Shown here: positions 48,840-61,400 of the stretch, piece by piece
How positions within the stretch are numbered: position 1 is the stretch's first letter
How the letters are laid out: every line of letters starts with the position of its first letter
NCBI GenBank assembly: GCA_963681505.1
Contig: OY811983.1
Coordinates: 6,755,001 to 6,819,000 of the forward strand
Reading direction: 5' to 3'
Length of the DNA stretch: 64,000 nt
DNA from: Eunapius fragilis
Lineage: Eukaryota; Porifera; Demospongiae; Spongillida; Spongillidae
The notes under the pieces: model-generated
Seen by the model: only the letters and a program-made list of their open reading frames with translations
What the model was told of the DNA's origin: nothing
Databases searched by the model: none
Made by a program: the position numbers and the translations under genes

Positions 48840-49872
48840 GTGTGTGTATGTGTATGTGTGTGTATGTGTATGTGGCTGTTGATTCTATTTCTCTTGCCAG
48901 ACACTGGCTTCCAGTATTTGGAATTGCCCTCCACAGAGGTGTTAAAGAACAGAGTACTGTTATCAACAGGCATGCCTCTAGACGCCCAAGTAGGAGATAA
49001 CCCCAAGCGGGTGTCGTGTGACTTGTCCCTTCTGTTAGGTCACATAACATCACAATATGTTCGTGAGCTGTTACAGAGTGCAGTGTTTATGATACGTGCC
49101 TTTAAGGAGAAGTCTGAGTGAGTTTACAGCTGCATAAAGCTGAGCCCTGTGATCTGTTGTGTGCACAGCTGTGGAGGTGTTCTGACCTCAGCTTTGAACA
49201 CAGTCACCAAAGTGTTGGAGCAGCTGGATACAACTGTGTCTACAAAAGATAAACAAGTAACTCATGGCTTTCTCATTTCTTGTTTGCCATATTCCTGCTG
49301 TCCTTGCTGCCCAGGCAACGAAGTCACTGCATCCTCTGGTCACCTTAACACCAGCAGAAGAAAAGAAGGTTGCCCTCCAACATCTTCGTAATTCTCAACC
49401 CACTCATCCTCCTGATCAGTTCAAATGGTCCCTTGATTTGGTTGCAGTGACACTGGAGTACTATATGTACGTGGGTATAATATGCATGTAGCATTACTTT
49501 CCTTGAAGTAAAGGGGGTGGTCTGTATTTTAGAAAGGGGCGTGATGACCTACTCTTGCATCACAGTTTACAGGTTCCAGAGATGCTTCGAGCATGTCCTA
49601 CCATTGAATCCCAGGTGCAGTTTAAAACCTCCATGCGCCAACTGTGTGAAGTGTCGGAGGTGGTGGCGGTGTGTCTATCAAAGTAGGTGGTGGGCGTGGC
49701 CTGTTTAGTTGTATGTTGTGTCATCTGCTAATTGCATACAAACTAGTGTTGACCTGTCGAACACTACTGCTGTGCAAGGTGTGGTGCTGTCATTGGGAAG
49801 ATTCATGGAACATGTTTGTTACCTGTGGTGTGTGTGATCGGAGCCTGTAGCACCATGGTTCCTTGTTTTGTT

Positions 49873-49928
<56 letters not shown>

Positions 49929-49978
49929 CCTCGACATGTCGTGCCCTGTCACTGTTGAAGGAATGTGTTCATTTATAA
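44870..49978 (+). CDS. SWT1: SWT1-type RNA endoribonuclease (WW + PIN), about 672 aa
   Basis: A nuclear PIN-domain endonuclease; the yeast protein is linked to mRNP quality control. Exons: 44870-44971, 45019-45175, 45251-45465, 45574-45658, 46068-46234, 46526-46613, 46718-47106, 47905-47999, 48705-48767, 48901-48989 (or 48938), 49039-49117, 49169-49256, 49315-49466, 49566-49682, 49747-49827, 49927-49978 (2019 bp with the longer exon 10). A WW domain (GRTYYYNRETKESTWECP) opens the protein. The PIN domain spans exons 4-7: LVLDTNVLLSH, VPWVVMQELDALK, GNNDDSILHCCL and ILFTNDKQLYNKA supply the conserved acidic residues. A helical C-terminal region starts at WMDIVAVKPPWSL. An in-frame ATG at 44804 could add 22 residues. 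Exons 10 and 15 are the least certain. Four introns hold minisatellites. Confidence 0.9.
45675..46065. repeat. about 31-bp minisatellite, SWT1 intron 4
   Basis: About 10-12 copies of a unit containing TTGTTCATGTGTAGCCACTC plus a CCCTCCCC tract. The final copy runs into the acceptor (CTCCCCATGCAG) of exon 46068-46234. Confidence 0.93.
46235..46445. repeat. 20/21-bp minisatellite starting at SWT1 exon 5 donor
   Basis: Units of GTAGGTGTGGTTATGTT begin with the splice donor itself (CTGGAG|GTAGGTGTGG) and decay rightward into GGAGGTG-type variants. Confidence 0.9.
47165..47548. repeat. 21-bp minisatellite, SWT1 intron 7, about 18 copies
   Basis: Unit GTAGGTGGTATACGTACTCAT (21 bp; first 19 bases GTAGGTGGTATACGTACTC). 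Because 21 is a multiple of 3, it gives long frames on both strands that are not genes. Confidence 0.95.
48001..48667. repeat. 25-bp purine-rich minisatellite, SWT1 intron 8, about 27 copies
   Basis: Unit GTGTGTTTGGAGGGAGGAGA plus AGGAG. It begins directly at the donor of exon 47905-47999 (TGTG|GTAAGTTTGGAAGGAGG). Confidence 0.96.
48768..48875. repeat. (TG)n microsatellite starting at SWT1 exon 9 donor
   Basis: A TG run of about 30 repeats starts at the exon boundary (GACAG|GTGTGTGTG) and fills intron 9. Confidence 0.9.
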
Positions 49979-51739
49979 TGCAGTCTGAAGGCAATAAGTG
50001 AGGCTTGTGCACGCAAGCACTATGCGTACCCTTATCATGTTATCCTTTCTCATCCCCTCACCTTTGAACCCTCCAATCTATGTTTTACACCATCTCTCAC
50101 CTCCCCACAACATTTTTTTTTTAAAGAGCTCTCTTTGTCACCATGTTGTCTGAAATCCGTAAGGGGTTGTCTCAGCTGGTCTCGCTTATTATGTAACTTG
50201 ATTGCTACCCTCTGGTCATGTCACTGCATCTTATATTGCATTGCAGTTTGTTAATCCTCCATTATATGCAACTCTGATTATATATATATATTCCATATTG
50301 ATGACAAAATATATTTATTGCAGGCTGAACTGAAGTGTTGGGACTGGGCAGGAGGGAGGGAGGAATGCTTGACAAGAGGTTGGGGTATGTAACTCACCTG
50401 GCACAGGTTACGATTGAACCGAGCAATGGTTATTATTAGCTGCTCCTGTAAGCAGTGGCTTTCATTGACAGGTGGCATTCATAACAGCTGTAATAATGAG
50501 ATGCATGTATGCAAGCCTATAAGCACATGTATGACAAGTTTAACACCTTGTCAGTTTATCATACCAAGGAAGTTGTCAGTAGGGGGGCTCTGAAGAGCTT
50601 GAGCATGGAGGGTATCCAAATGAGTGGTTGTAAGGGGATGCCTGGCGATTGTAACTGCAGGTGTTGCTTATGAATGGAACATCGAACAATTCGGAGCAGT
50701 AGCATTCTTCCAGCAGATATGTAATTATGCTGTACAAATATACAACTTTGCAGCTGCTATTTCTATGCATATATGGCACATTCAATTTACTGGGCTATAA
50801 GGGAAGAAAGGTAATGATGAAACAAACAAAGGTGATGTAGTTTAGAATCATGATATAAAATAAGCATGAACCAGGGATACACCAGCTGTGTCTCTCAGCT
50901 ACAAACCACAAACTACGGTCTAAGCAACAACAGGGGATATGTACCTCACAGAATGGGCAGGGCAAGTTGGTGTGCTTTTCTCTATTTGAACTATGGTGTC
51001 TGTCCCTCCATCACTGTTTAAGAGTTCTTATATTGCTTTTGGTATAAGCCACATCGAACAAACTGGATCTTTTGTTTGTGTGTACAACTTAAATACATAC
51101 AATCAAAATGATATAACACTACATTACGTTATGTTATTAGGAAGGGGCAGGGAAGGAGGGGAAGAGGGGGGTTGCGCTTTTCCTGCTGTGCCCATGCTTG
51201 ATGGGCTATTACACAAGGGCAACTGCTATGTTATGGAATGCAGCCTGTATACACAAGTGGCGGGGCATCCAGTCAGTCATGCCAGCATCACTGCTGGGCG
51301 TTCATAGTGGTGTATTCATTGCCTATCTACATAAATGGATTACTTGGCCTTGACTTCCAGAGATGCAATAATGGACAGGTATCTCAAAAGGTTTTTTTTT
51401 TTTTTTTTGGTGCTGAAATGGCAACATATACCTGGCCTTACAAGCCGTCATGAAAAGGTTTGATATTTGGATCACAGTTCTGACACCAAATAGAAATCTC
51501 AAGACAAAATATGGCCCAACAGATCTCTTGTAACCACTAACAGAAGCAAATGTCTGCCAATGTGTGATACATAACAAGATAAGGCAGCCATCACTCCAAG
51601 AGAATAGCCATCCCCTTGGCAACCCCCCCCCCCCCCTTGTACGCAGAAGTCCATTTCCCCCTGAGCTACCCCCCCCCCTCCCCCCACTTGTACACAGAGG
51701 CTCATCCTCCCACCCTGTACACAGCAGTCCATCCTCTCC

Positions 51740-51990
51740 AATGAGCTATAGGTCCATCCTATCCCGCCTAGTACATAGACCTCCTAGTGAGCTACCCTTG
51801 TAGACAGAGGTCCATCCCATCCCACCTAGTACATAGACCCCCTAGTGAGCTACCCTTGTAGACAGAGGTCTATCCCATCCTGCCTAGTACATAGACCCTC
51901 CTAGTGAGCTACCCTTGTAGACGGAGGTCCATCCCATCCCGCCTAGTACATAGACCCCCTAGTGAGCTACCCTTGTAGACAGAGGTCCAT
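51740..51990. repeat. 58-bp tandem repeat, 4 copies
   Basis: Units containing CCTAGTACATAGACCCCCTA then GTGAGCTACCCTTGTAGACA, followed by GAGGTCCATCCC. Confidence 0.92.
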
Positions 51991-52269
51991 TTCAAAGTGC
52001 ACAATTACATACAACCTGTCTTGTCCGCGCAATTTTAAATAAGGCAAATTATGTAACATTGCTTTAGTTTAAATGTGTGAAGTGAAGATGTTTCCTATGT
52101 ACAGCTGACTAGGTAAATTCAAAGCATATAAACATTGGATCAGTATGGTATTGTAATTGTCACGGTAAAAGCGAAATGAATAGTTCACACAAGAAGCTGC
52201 CAAGGTTTTGAGTTACGAATCATTGCTTTCAAAAGAACATCAAAAAGGTACTACAAAAGTTGGTACTAA

Positions 52270-53795
52270 TATATGTACTGTATGTGTGTAGTGAGATGGT
52301 ACTATGTGTGTAGTGAGATGGTACTATGTGTGTAGTGAGATGGTACTGTGTGTAGTGAGATGGTACTATGTGTGTAGTGAGATGGTATTATGTGTGTAGT
52401 GAGATGGTACTGTGTGTGCAGTGAGATGGTACTGTGTGTAGTGAGATGGTACTGTGTGTAGTGAGATGGTACTATGTGTGTAGTGAGATGGTACTATGTG
52501 TGCAGTGAGATGGTACTATGTGTGTAGTGAGATGGTACTATGTGTGTAGTGAGATGGTACTGTGTGTAGTGAGATGGTACTATGTGTGTAGTGAGATGGT
52601 ACTGTGTGTGTAGTGAGATGGTACTATGTGTGTAGTGAGATGGTACTATGTGTGTAGTGAGATGGTACTGTGTGTAGTGAGATGGTACTATGTGTGTAGT
52701 GAGATGGTACTATGTGTGTAGTGAGATGGTACTATGTGTGTAGTGAGATGGTACTGTGTGTGCAGTGAGATGGTACTATGTGTGTAGTGAGATGGTACTG
52801 TGTGTGTAGTGAGATGGTACTATGTGTGTAGTGAGATGGTACTGTGTGTAGTGAGATGGTACTGTGTGTGTAGTGAGATGGTACTGTGTGTGTAGTGAGA
52901 TGGTACTATGTGTGTAGTGAGATGGTACTATGTGTGTAGTGAGATGGTACTGTGTGTAGTGAGATGGTACTGTGTGTGTAGTGAGATGGTACTGTGTGTG
53001 TAGTGAGATGGTACTATGTGTGTAGTGAGATGGTACTGTGTGTGTAGTGAGATGGTACTATGTGTGTAGTGAGATGGTACTATGTGTGTAGTGAGATGGT
53101 ATTATGTGTGTAGTGAGATGGTACTGTGTGTGTAGTGAGATGGTACTATGTGTGTAGTGAGATGGTACTATGTGTGTAGTGAGATGGTATTATGTGTGTA
53201 GTGAGATGGTACTGTGTGTGTAATGAGATGGTACTATGTGTGTAGTGAGATGGTACTATGTGTGTAGTGAGATGGTACTATGTGTGTAGTGAGATGGTAC
53301 TATGTGTGTAGTGAGATGGTACTATGTGTGCAGTGAGATGGTACTGTGTGTGTAGTGAGATGGTACTATGTGTGTAGTGAGATGGTACTATGTGTGTAGT
53401 GAGATGGTACTATGTGTGTAGTGAGATGGTACTGTGTGTGTAGTGAGATGGTACTATGTGTGTAGTGAGATGGTACTGTGTGTGTAGTGAGATGGTACTA
53501 TGTGTGTAGTGAGATGGTACTATGTGTGTAGTGAGATGGTACTATGTGTGTAGTGAGATAGTACTATGTGTGTAGTGAGATGGTACTATGTGTGTAGTGA
53601 GATGGTACTATGTGTGTAGTGAGATGGTACTATGTGTGCAGTGAGATGGTACTGTGTGTGTAGTGAGATGGTACTGTGTGTAGTGAGATGGTACTGTGTG
53701 TGTAGTGAGATGGTACTATGTGTGTAGTGAGATGGTACTGTGTGTATTGAGATGGTACTGTGTGTGTAGTACTGTGTGTAGTGAGATGGGAGTAA
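52270..53795. repeat. 1.5-kb array of 22/20-bp units, about 70 copies
   Basis: Units GTGTGTAGTGAGATGGTACT with an optional extra AT; the 22- and 20-bp variants are interspersed. No open frame of interest; the largest array in the window. Confidence 0.98.
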
Positions 53796-54744
53796 TGAGG
53801 GAGACCTAGTGGCTTGAGGAATGCGCTGTTTGGTATGCAGCGATCTACTTTTGCAAGAGATACAGTAAGGGACAGTGAATAAGAGTGATGGTGCACATGT
53901 ATGTGAGAAGGATAGTCATAAGTGAGGTGACAGCTGCAAACACCCCAAACCTATCCAATCACGATTTCCTGTCTCAGGTACATTATTAGCTGTTGTTCCC
54001 ACATAATTAGGGTGAGAACACACCAGTATACCATCTGTTTCTATCCTCCAATAAAGCAGCCTAACACACTGGTACAGCACGTTCTCTCATGCTTTGACAA
54101 GTGATAGCACCTGCCTATCATTCTTGTATAGACACCGCATGTCTACAGTGTTTGCCAAGGACCATCTGTCCTTCGTGCACACATGCCTGTTAGCAATTTG
54201 TCCAGACAATGTGTGGGCAGTTCTGATTAGGGCATTTTTCTAAATTGATTACCATCTCGAAATTTGATATGGGATACTCACACTCGTGGCCTCGCATCGC
54301 TAAGAGCTGTAGTCCAGAGTTTATGCCAGTAGATATCCGTTATTTTATCGAGAAAACGTTCTTAGTCACCGAATAGAGTTAATTTTGTAATTGAAAGTAC
54401 CAGTACAGTGGCGGAATGCAATGCATACACACACACACAAAAGTCATAAATGTGAAGAGAAGTAGCGATTTACAAAACATCAGTGTTCAAACGCCATATT
54501 TTGCAATTCAACGAGCAGCTGCTATTAAGGGGAGGAGGCTTTCCCCAATGGAAGTACAGAAATGACGGAAGTTGGTTAGGGTGCGGCTTCCCCAGTTTCA
54601 TCGCCGCACAAGTGTCTCGGGGGCGCCTGCAAGCGTTCCTCCCCGCATAGGAATAACGAAGGGTGTGTGTTACGCGTGTCCACACGAGAGAAGAAGAAAA
54701 CAGAGTTTTAGAGGCTCATCCGACACAGGAGAAAGGCGGGGCAT

Positions 54745-55491
54745 CTAGTGCATTTCTGCCGACACCTTGTCCAGATGGGCGAGTGTGCTGTTACTGTGTT
54801 CGAAAAGAACCGAGTCCGACTTGCAGGACGATTTTCTAGCGAGTACTACCGTCGCGGAAAAGTCGTTGCGAATGACGCTCAACTGCGTGGCACTCTTTGA
54901 CTTTGGCTTGCCGAGGTTGTTCTGCGGACAGCACATCCGTGGACTATCGTCCACTTCTTGCGAGACAGCGGAACACTCGTTAGCGCCTTCGACGATCGAT
55001 TCCAGGCTGGAGCCGGATACCGACGTGGAGTTTGTGCTGCACCGTCGCCCCGCCAAGGTGGCGGGCTGCGGTGGTGGAGATAAGATGCGTTCCTTGTTGC
55101 TTTGGTACAGCTGGCCCACGGAGTTAGTCAAGTCGTCGACGCGATGGGACATGTCCATGTGGTCGCTTTTAAGGAGAGTCAACTGTCCCTTGATTCGAGC
55201 TAACTTGGCATCCAACTCGTCACAGCCGGTGTCCCTGGAACTGGACTTAGCCTTAACGGACTGGTGGAGATTGTGCCTTCGCAAAGAGGTGCTCTTCTGC
55301 GTATCTTGGACCACCACCAAGGACTGGAACAAGGGCCCTAACTCTTCGTAGCTCGAAAACCTTCTCGCTGTTGACGGCAGTGACTGGCTGTAAATATTGC
55401 CGGAGGAGTCTCTTCGCTTCAGTTCCGCGCTCTTGCCCTTGCCCCGTAGTCCCGAAAAGCTTGGTATTGGCAGTAGTGAAAGCATGTTCAT
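54745..55491 (-). CDS. intronless orphan protein with central coiled coil, 248 aa
   Basis: I do not recognise the family. Visible features: a hydrophobic N-terminus (MNMLSLLPIPSFSGLRGKGK) too short and proline-broken for a clear signal; a basic Ser-rich region (residues 20-45); and a heptad-like helix at residues about 90-140 (CDELDAKLARIKGQLTLLKS, VDDLTNSVGQLYQSN). A Ser/Thr-rich C-terminus has many possible phosphorylation sites. The GC content and even codon use across the whole frame, the absence of repeats, and a TATATAA box on the reverse strand about 75 bp upstream of the start (55567-55573) support a real gene. It lies 465 bp downstream of the ORC5 stop on the same strand. Confidence 0.65.
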   Translation of the reverse strand: MNMLSLLPIPSFSGLRGKGKSAELKRRDSSGNIYSQSLPSTARRFSSYEELGPLFQSLVVVQDTQKSTSLRRHNLHQSVKAKSSSRDTGCDELDAKLARIKGQLTLLKSDHMDMSHRVDDLTNSVGQLYQSNKERILSPPPQPATLAGRRCSTNSTSVSGSSLESIVEGANECSAVSQEVDDSPRMCCPQNNLGKPKSKSATQLSVIRNDFSATVVLARKSSCKSDSVLFEHSNSTLAHLDKVSAEMH

Positions 55492-55744
55492 TCTATTCCT
55501 TTTTCTTACAACCGTCTGCTGCTAATATCACTGGCACACACTGTCCGGACTCAAACGTTCGCTTCTTTATATAATCTAAAGAGCTACGTCATCGATAACT
55601 ATCTCGCGCCTACGACCTTACTTCGAAAATAATAATTAAACTAACTACGTGTATAGACCGCGTAACTAGAAGGAATTTTAGATATTAGTTTTACAATAAC
55701 GTGGGTGCAAACATCACGCACATGCACACACAGCACAGGCCTCC

Positions 55745-55874
<130 letters not shown>

Positions 55875-55956
55875 ACAATGAATAGTTAAATGACTGCATA
55901 GATACAGAGCAGTTAATACACAGTGTAAAGCAGTATAACATCATTCTCCTTTGGAT

Positions 55957-57218
55957 TCACACAAAGTCATACAAGTACTGAACAACGTCAAATCCTACGG
56001 ATCTGAGGGTTAAGAGAGATAATTGTAATTGTCACGCCAACCCTGTCTTACCTTGCTATGGCACGGATAAAGTCCAAGCTTACAAGACACTGAGCAGTCA
56101 ATGGCAGTAAGGAATGGATGAGAGTGATGAGTGATAGTGGGGGAGCAAGAGTGTAGTGGAGGTGCACGAATGAGAGGAAGGAATTACAGTGTTAAAGAAG
56201 GGTGCACTTTCCAAGAACAAATCAGGTATGTCCCGGAACTTAATATCAAGGCTCAGCAGTCAGCTGGAATATAATTCAAGGAAATAACGGGAGCTCTCCT
56301 TTCCCTCTCCAACATACCACGATAGGCCCCCCTCCAACACGACACCATAGGCACCCCTCCAACATGACACCATAGGCACCCCTCCAACATGACACCATAG
56401 GCACCCCTCCAACACGACACCATAGGCACCCCTCCAACATGACACCATAGGCACCCCTCCAACATGACACCATAGGCACCCCTCCAACATGACACCATAG
56501 GCACCCCTCCAACACAACACCATAGGCACCCCTCCAACATGACACCATAGGCACTCCTCCAACACAACACCATAGGCACCCCTCCAACATGACACCATAG
56601 GCACCCCTCCAATATGACACCATAGGCACCCCTCCAACATGACACCATAGGCACCCCTCCAACATGACACCATAGGCACCCCTCCAACACAACACCATAG
56701 GCACCCCTCCAACACAACACCATAGGCACCCCTCCAACATGACACCATAGGCACCCCTCCAACATGACACCATAGGCACCCCTCCAACATGACACCATAG
56801 GCACCCCTCCAACATACCACCATAGGCACCCCTCCAACATGACACCATAGGCACCCCTCCAACACAACACCATAGGCACCCCTCCAACATGACACCATAG
56901 GCACCCCTCCAACACAACACCATAGGTACCCTTCCAACATGACACCATAGGCACCCCTCCAACATGACACCATAGGTACCCCTCCAAGATGACACCATAG
57001 GCACCCCTCCAACGTGACACCATAGGCACCCCTCCAACGTGACACCATAGGCACCCCTCCAACACAACACCATAGGCACCCCTCCAACATGACACCATAG
57101 GCACCCCTCCAACATGACACCACCAGAATGCCATGACAACAGAAGCCAGCAAAATAAACTGCCTGCTACATAGTTACATATTAAAAGTATAGATAGTGGT
57201 TTGGCTATCAATACAGTT

Positions 57219-57277
<59 letters not shown>

Positions 57278-58407
57278 GACTACAATTTATCCTTTCAGAC
57301 CTTGTATCGTGGATTGTCCAGGTCAAAACTGTTACCCACTTGGGCTAACAGTCGCATGGTCACAAGTGAGGATATCTGAAAAACAAAGGACATGGTGATG
57401 GGTGGAGTAGGGGGAGGAGGTGATGGGTGGAGTAGGGGAGGAGGTGATGGGTGGAGTAGGGGGAGGGAGCGGTGGGTGGAGGAGGTGATGGGTGGAGTAG
57501 GGGGAGGGGGTAGGTGATAGTAAGAGATAAGATCAAGAGAGGATGTCAGACACCATTGGAATGCTCACATACAAGATTAATGACAGGAAGGCCAGCCATT
57601 AGTACACAATTGAGCACCATCATGGGGCAATCATGCATCATGGCGCAATCATGACAAGAGATCTGACACATGTGGTCCATTCAATGTTGTATGGTCTAAC
57701 AAGAAGGTGGTACCTTAGAGTTGGCTGGTCAAGTTCCCACCAGGGGTATCCATAGGCAACCACGAAAGAGCCAAAGTCTCTGGCAAAGCATCGCTTTTAA
57801 GAGTACTTCACATGAAACACCTCTCACCATTGTGAGCAAAGCCCCAAACACACACCCTGGCCTTATACAGATGAACACTGTCATCTCAAAGCCTGGTTAG
57901 TAACAATGTAGCCAATGGCCTAAGTGACCCGATGACCCCACACTCTCCCCCCCTCCCAACACACACATGCACATTCACACTGCACACAACAGATCAATAT
58001 CCGTTGCCATGGTGCCTGACCCACTGACATAGTTCCAAGGCTAAGAATGCAGTGATTCCGACAATTAACCCGCAACAGACATTATCAGGGCTGATTTGGA
58101 AGGGGGGGTGGGGTGGGGGGGTAGTCAATCATGTTTAGGGGGCCATAAGGGGTTAATCATTCATGTAGGGACCAGCCATGGTTAGGTGTACACATGTGCA
58201 AACAGACACACACATTACCATCAATTGGAAGGAAGTGCCCAATTATGTCATCAATTATTAAACCAAGCCTGTTAATTTAGTTTACAAACCCTACAAGTCA
58301 GTTAGATTATTGCCCACCAAAACAGTGCCATATATTTCAGTTAGTGTTGTACATGTGTGTGTGTGTGTGTGCATGCGTGCACGTGTGTGCGTGCGTGTGT
58401 GCATGCA

Positions 58408-58448
<41 letters not shown>

Positions 58449-61400
58449 ATGTGCATGTATGTCATTATATTGCCATGCGACTTAATCATCTGAAAACAAT
58501 ACCATCGCTACTGGCAAAACAGTACAATTAATGAAGTAGGAACAGCCAATGAAGTAGGAACAGCCAAGTTGTGTGCCTTACCCACACACACACACATACT
58601 CCAAACATGCACACCAAACATCCTCCTACACACATACACACACACACATACGTTTCCACACCTGTGAATATATATCAGCAGTGGGTGCTTCACTGTCCTC
58701 TGTGATACTGTAAAAGACAGCCATCATTCTGTCCAGAGGGAAGGGCTTTGGACCTAACAGTTGACAGTTTGGCTGAGTGGTAGAAGGGATACACCGGTAT
58801 GTCAATAAAAGGCACCTGTTGCCCAAAGTACATACACACAAACATCCCATGTACATACATATAGACATACACACACACACATACATACATACATACATAC
58901 ATACATACATACATACATACATACATACATACATACACACATACACACATACATACATACATAAATACATACATACATGCATGCATGCATGCATACATAT
59001 ATACACACATACATACATACAAATACGTACATACACACACATACATACACATACACACATACATAGCACAAATACATATACATATAAAGGTAGAAAAAGA
59101 ATATTTGATCATCAACAGATTAAATTCCAGACGTAATGAAGCCAACTGATGGATTTATTAATCTGTGAAACTCCACCAGGTTCAAAAATTCAATAGCAAG
59201 TCCAAGTCAGTGATCCATACACATGTATGTGCAAAAAAATAAAATTATCACTCTTAACAAGATCAGTTCGACTGCGTGGGACCATGGAACATTGAGAGTG
59301 CTGGGGTCAAAGTAACAGCCAGGAGAAAAAACAAATACAGTTAAAATAATAATACATTCTCACGGGGCGGGCGGGCATGCTACCACCTCCCCCTTGTGTC
59401 CTGGGTAGGCATGTAGAAAGATGGTTAGGAATTACAATGGGGTCTAATAGGTCTGGAACAAAGCAGACGTACAGGCACCATTGCATTGGCTGAACCATGC
59501 ACCCTCTCCAGCTCCAGGTATGTAGCGACCAATAATAAATATAAAATATGAATAAGACCATCCCATGCACCTCTAAAAATGAGATTGCTGACAAGGTAGT
59601 TATTAAATATTATCAAAATCAGAGACGACTTACTTTCTCCTTTGTCATTTTCTTTGATTTCCTTGAATCTCCCCTGCGCTGTGCAGAAGACATTGTTATC
59701 TTCCCTCCTATTCCTGCTCCTCCCTCCCCAGCCCCTTTTCCTCCCTCACCACACCCTCCCTTATCCTCCCCTCACCACACCCCTCCTGCTGCTGCCTTCC
59801 ATCCTTGCTTTACTCTACCACACCTGCCAGTTACAACTGACCACACCCACAGTGCCCTGCTCCTTGTGCCAAATTCAAGAACAGGTAATAATGGTGTAGT
59901 GCGATACAAGGTGAGTGAAAGTGAAGATGAAAGAGTGATATAAGTGTGAGGGTGATACATGGGAGTTACAAGGCCTCCCTTAACATTTAGCATCAAAGAC
60001 AATGTTATTGATTCGCATGGTGAATTGCCATGACCTCTGAACCATACTGCAAACATGGTATGCTTCCTCAAATTGGAGGGCATCACCATGGCGAATGAAA
60101 CAATAAACACATCCAAAACATGGGAGTAGTTTGATCATGTGATGGAATGAAATAATGTCCAAAGACTTGGCTACTAGTTGGAACTCACTCACTCTCTCAT
60201 CCTCTTCTTACGTAAAGGGAAAATAGTACTAACAATTATAATGTACGAGGCAATTAACCCTTTACCACCCATACCATTAACTCTTTACCACCCATACCTA
60301 ACCCTTTACCACTCATACTATTAACTCTTTACCACCCATACCTAACCCTTTACCACCAATACCATTAACCCTTTACCACCCATACTATTAACTCTTTACC
60401 ACCCCTACCTAACCCTTTACCACCAATACCATTAACCCATACTATTACCCATACCATTAACCCTTTACCAACCATACTATTACCCATACCATTAATCCAT
60501 TAACCCATTACCAGCCATATCATTAACCCTTTACCATCCATACCATCTCCTCTCTTATTGCTGAATGGATTGTATGGTCTGGTTATGTTTCACTTAGGTA
60601 CCACAACACTACCCAACGTTTCCATCCACCAGGAGGGGCCTTGATGACACATCAATTGGCCAGTATTGTGCAGCAGCAAACACTCAGACACCCCAAAGAC
60701 ACGTCATAAAGTGTTGTAGGTAGAATGACACAGCAGACCACACACACACTGCACGATACAAACATGGTCTTATTTGTGAAACAAAAAACACAGCCGCCAC
60801 AGTGTTATCCCAACGTTGTCTCCTTGACAACCTGACAACAACCGGGGAAATGAAATATCATCGCAGGGCCAAGTCTAATCAAAAAATATTTCAAAGGCCG
60901 ATTGAAATATGAGAACAGAATGTGTTTTGTCAAACTCAGGTGACCTAGTTACCTCAGACAGACAAAAAGCCAATGGAAACCAAATGGAGTGTAATAAGAA
61001 TGCAATACCACAAGTGTTCCTCCCTCCTATCAAAAGGGTGAATTGTATAGCTCCATAGCATTCACTGCGGGAGCTAACGGTTGCATCACTGCTCATAGAA
61101 TGTGCTGATGTTTTGATCGATGAACATCTCCTTTAGAAGGCATTAGGGCTGGGAGATGGAGGAGTTATGAAGATGGAGGAGTTAGTGGGTGAAGATGGAG
61201 GAGTTAGTGGGTGAAGATGGAGGAGTTAGTGGGTGAAGATGGAGGAGTTAGTGGATGAAGATGGAGGAGTTAGTGGGTGAAGATGGAGGAGTTAGTGGGT
61301 GAAGATGGAGGAGTTAGTGGGTGAAGATGGAGAAGTTAGTGGGTGAAGATGGAGATCACTACTGCACTCAGATGGATGAGTTAACACATCCAGTCACTAG

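Larger units (their letters stand above)
49979..54744. other. repeat-rich spacer with possible unassigned exons
   Basis: Between SWT1 and the orphan gene. Exon-like minus-strand segments occur at about 50395-50443 (preceded by CTTACAG, followed by GTGAGT; one frame reads EQLIITIARFNRNLCQ), 50569-50660 and 50940-50990, but their phases do not join convincingly. They may be the end of a gene I do not recognise. A poly-T run lies near 51391. Arrays are listed separately. Confidence 0.35.

Noticed and set aside
47828-49006. Long frames of Lys-His-Thr-Ser-Pro or Gly-Glu-Val-Cys repeats
   Set aside because: 25-bp array in SWT1 intron 8 plus (TG)n; no start context and no conserved sequence.
56253-57271. 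Three 287-331 codon frames of [12 protein letters not shown] repeats
   Set aside because: 25-bp intronic array of ORC5; same logic as for the DDAH array.
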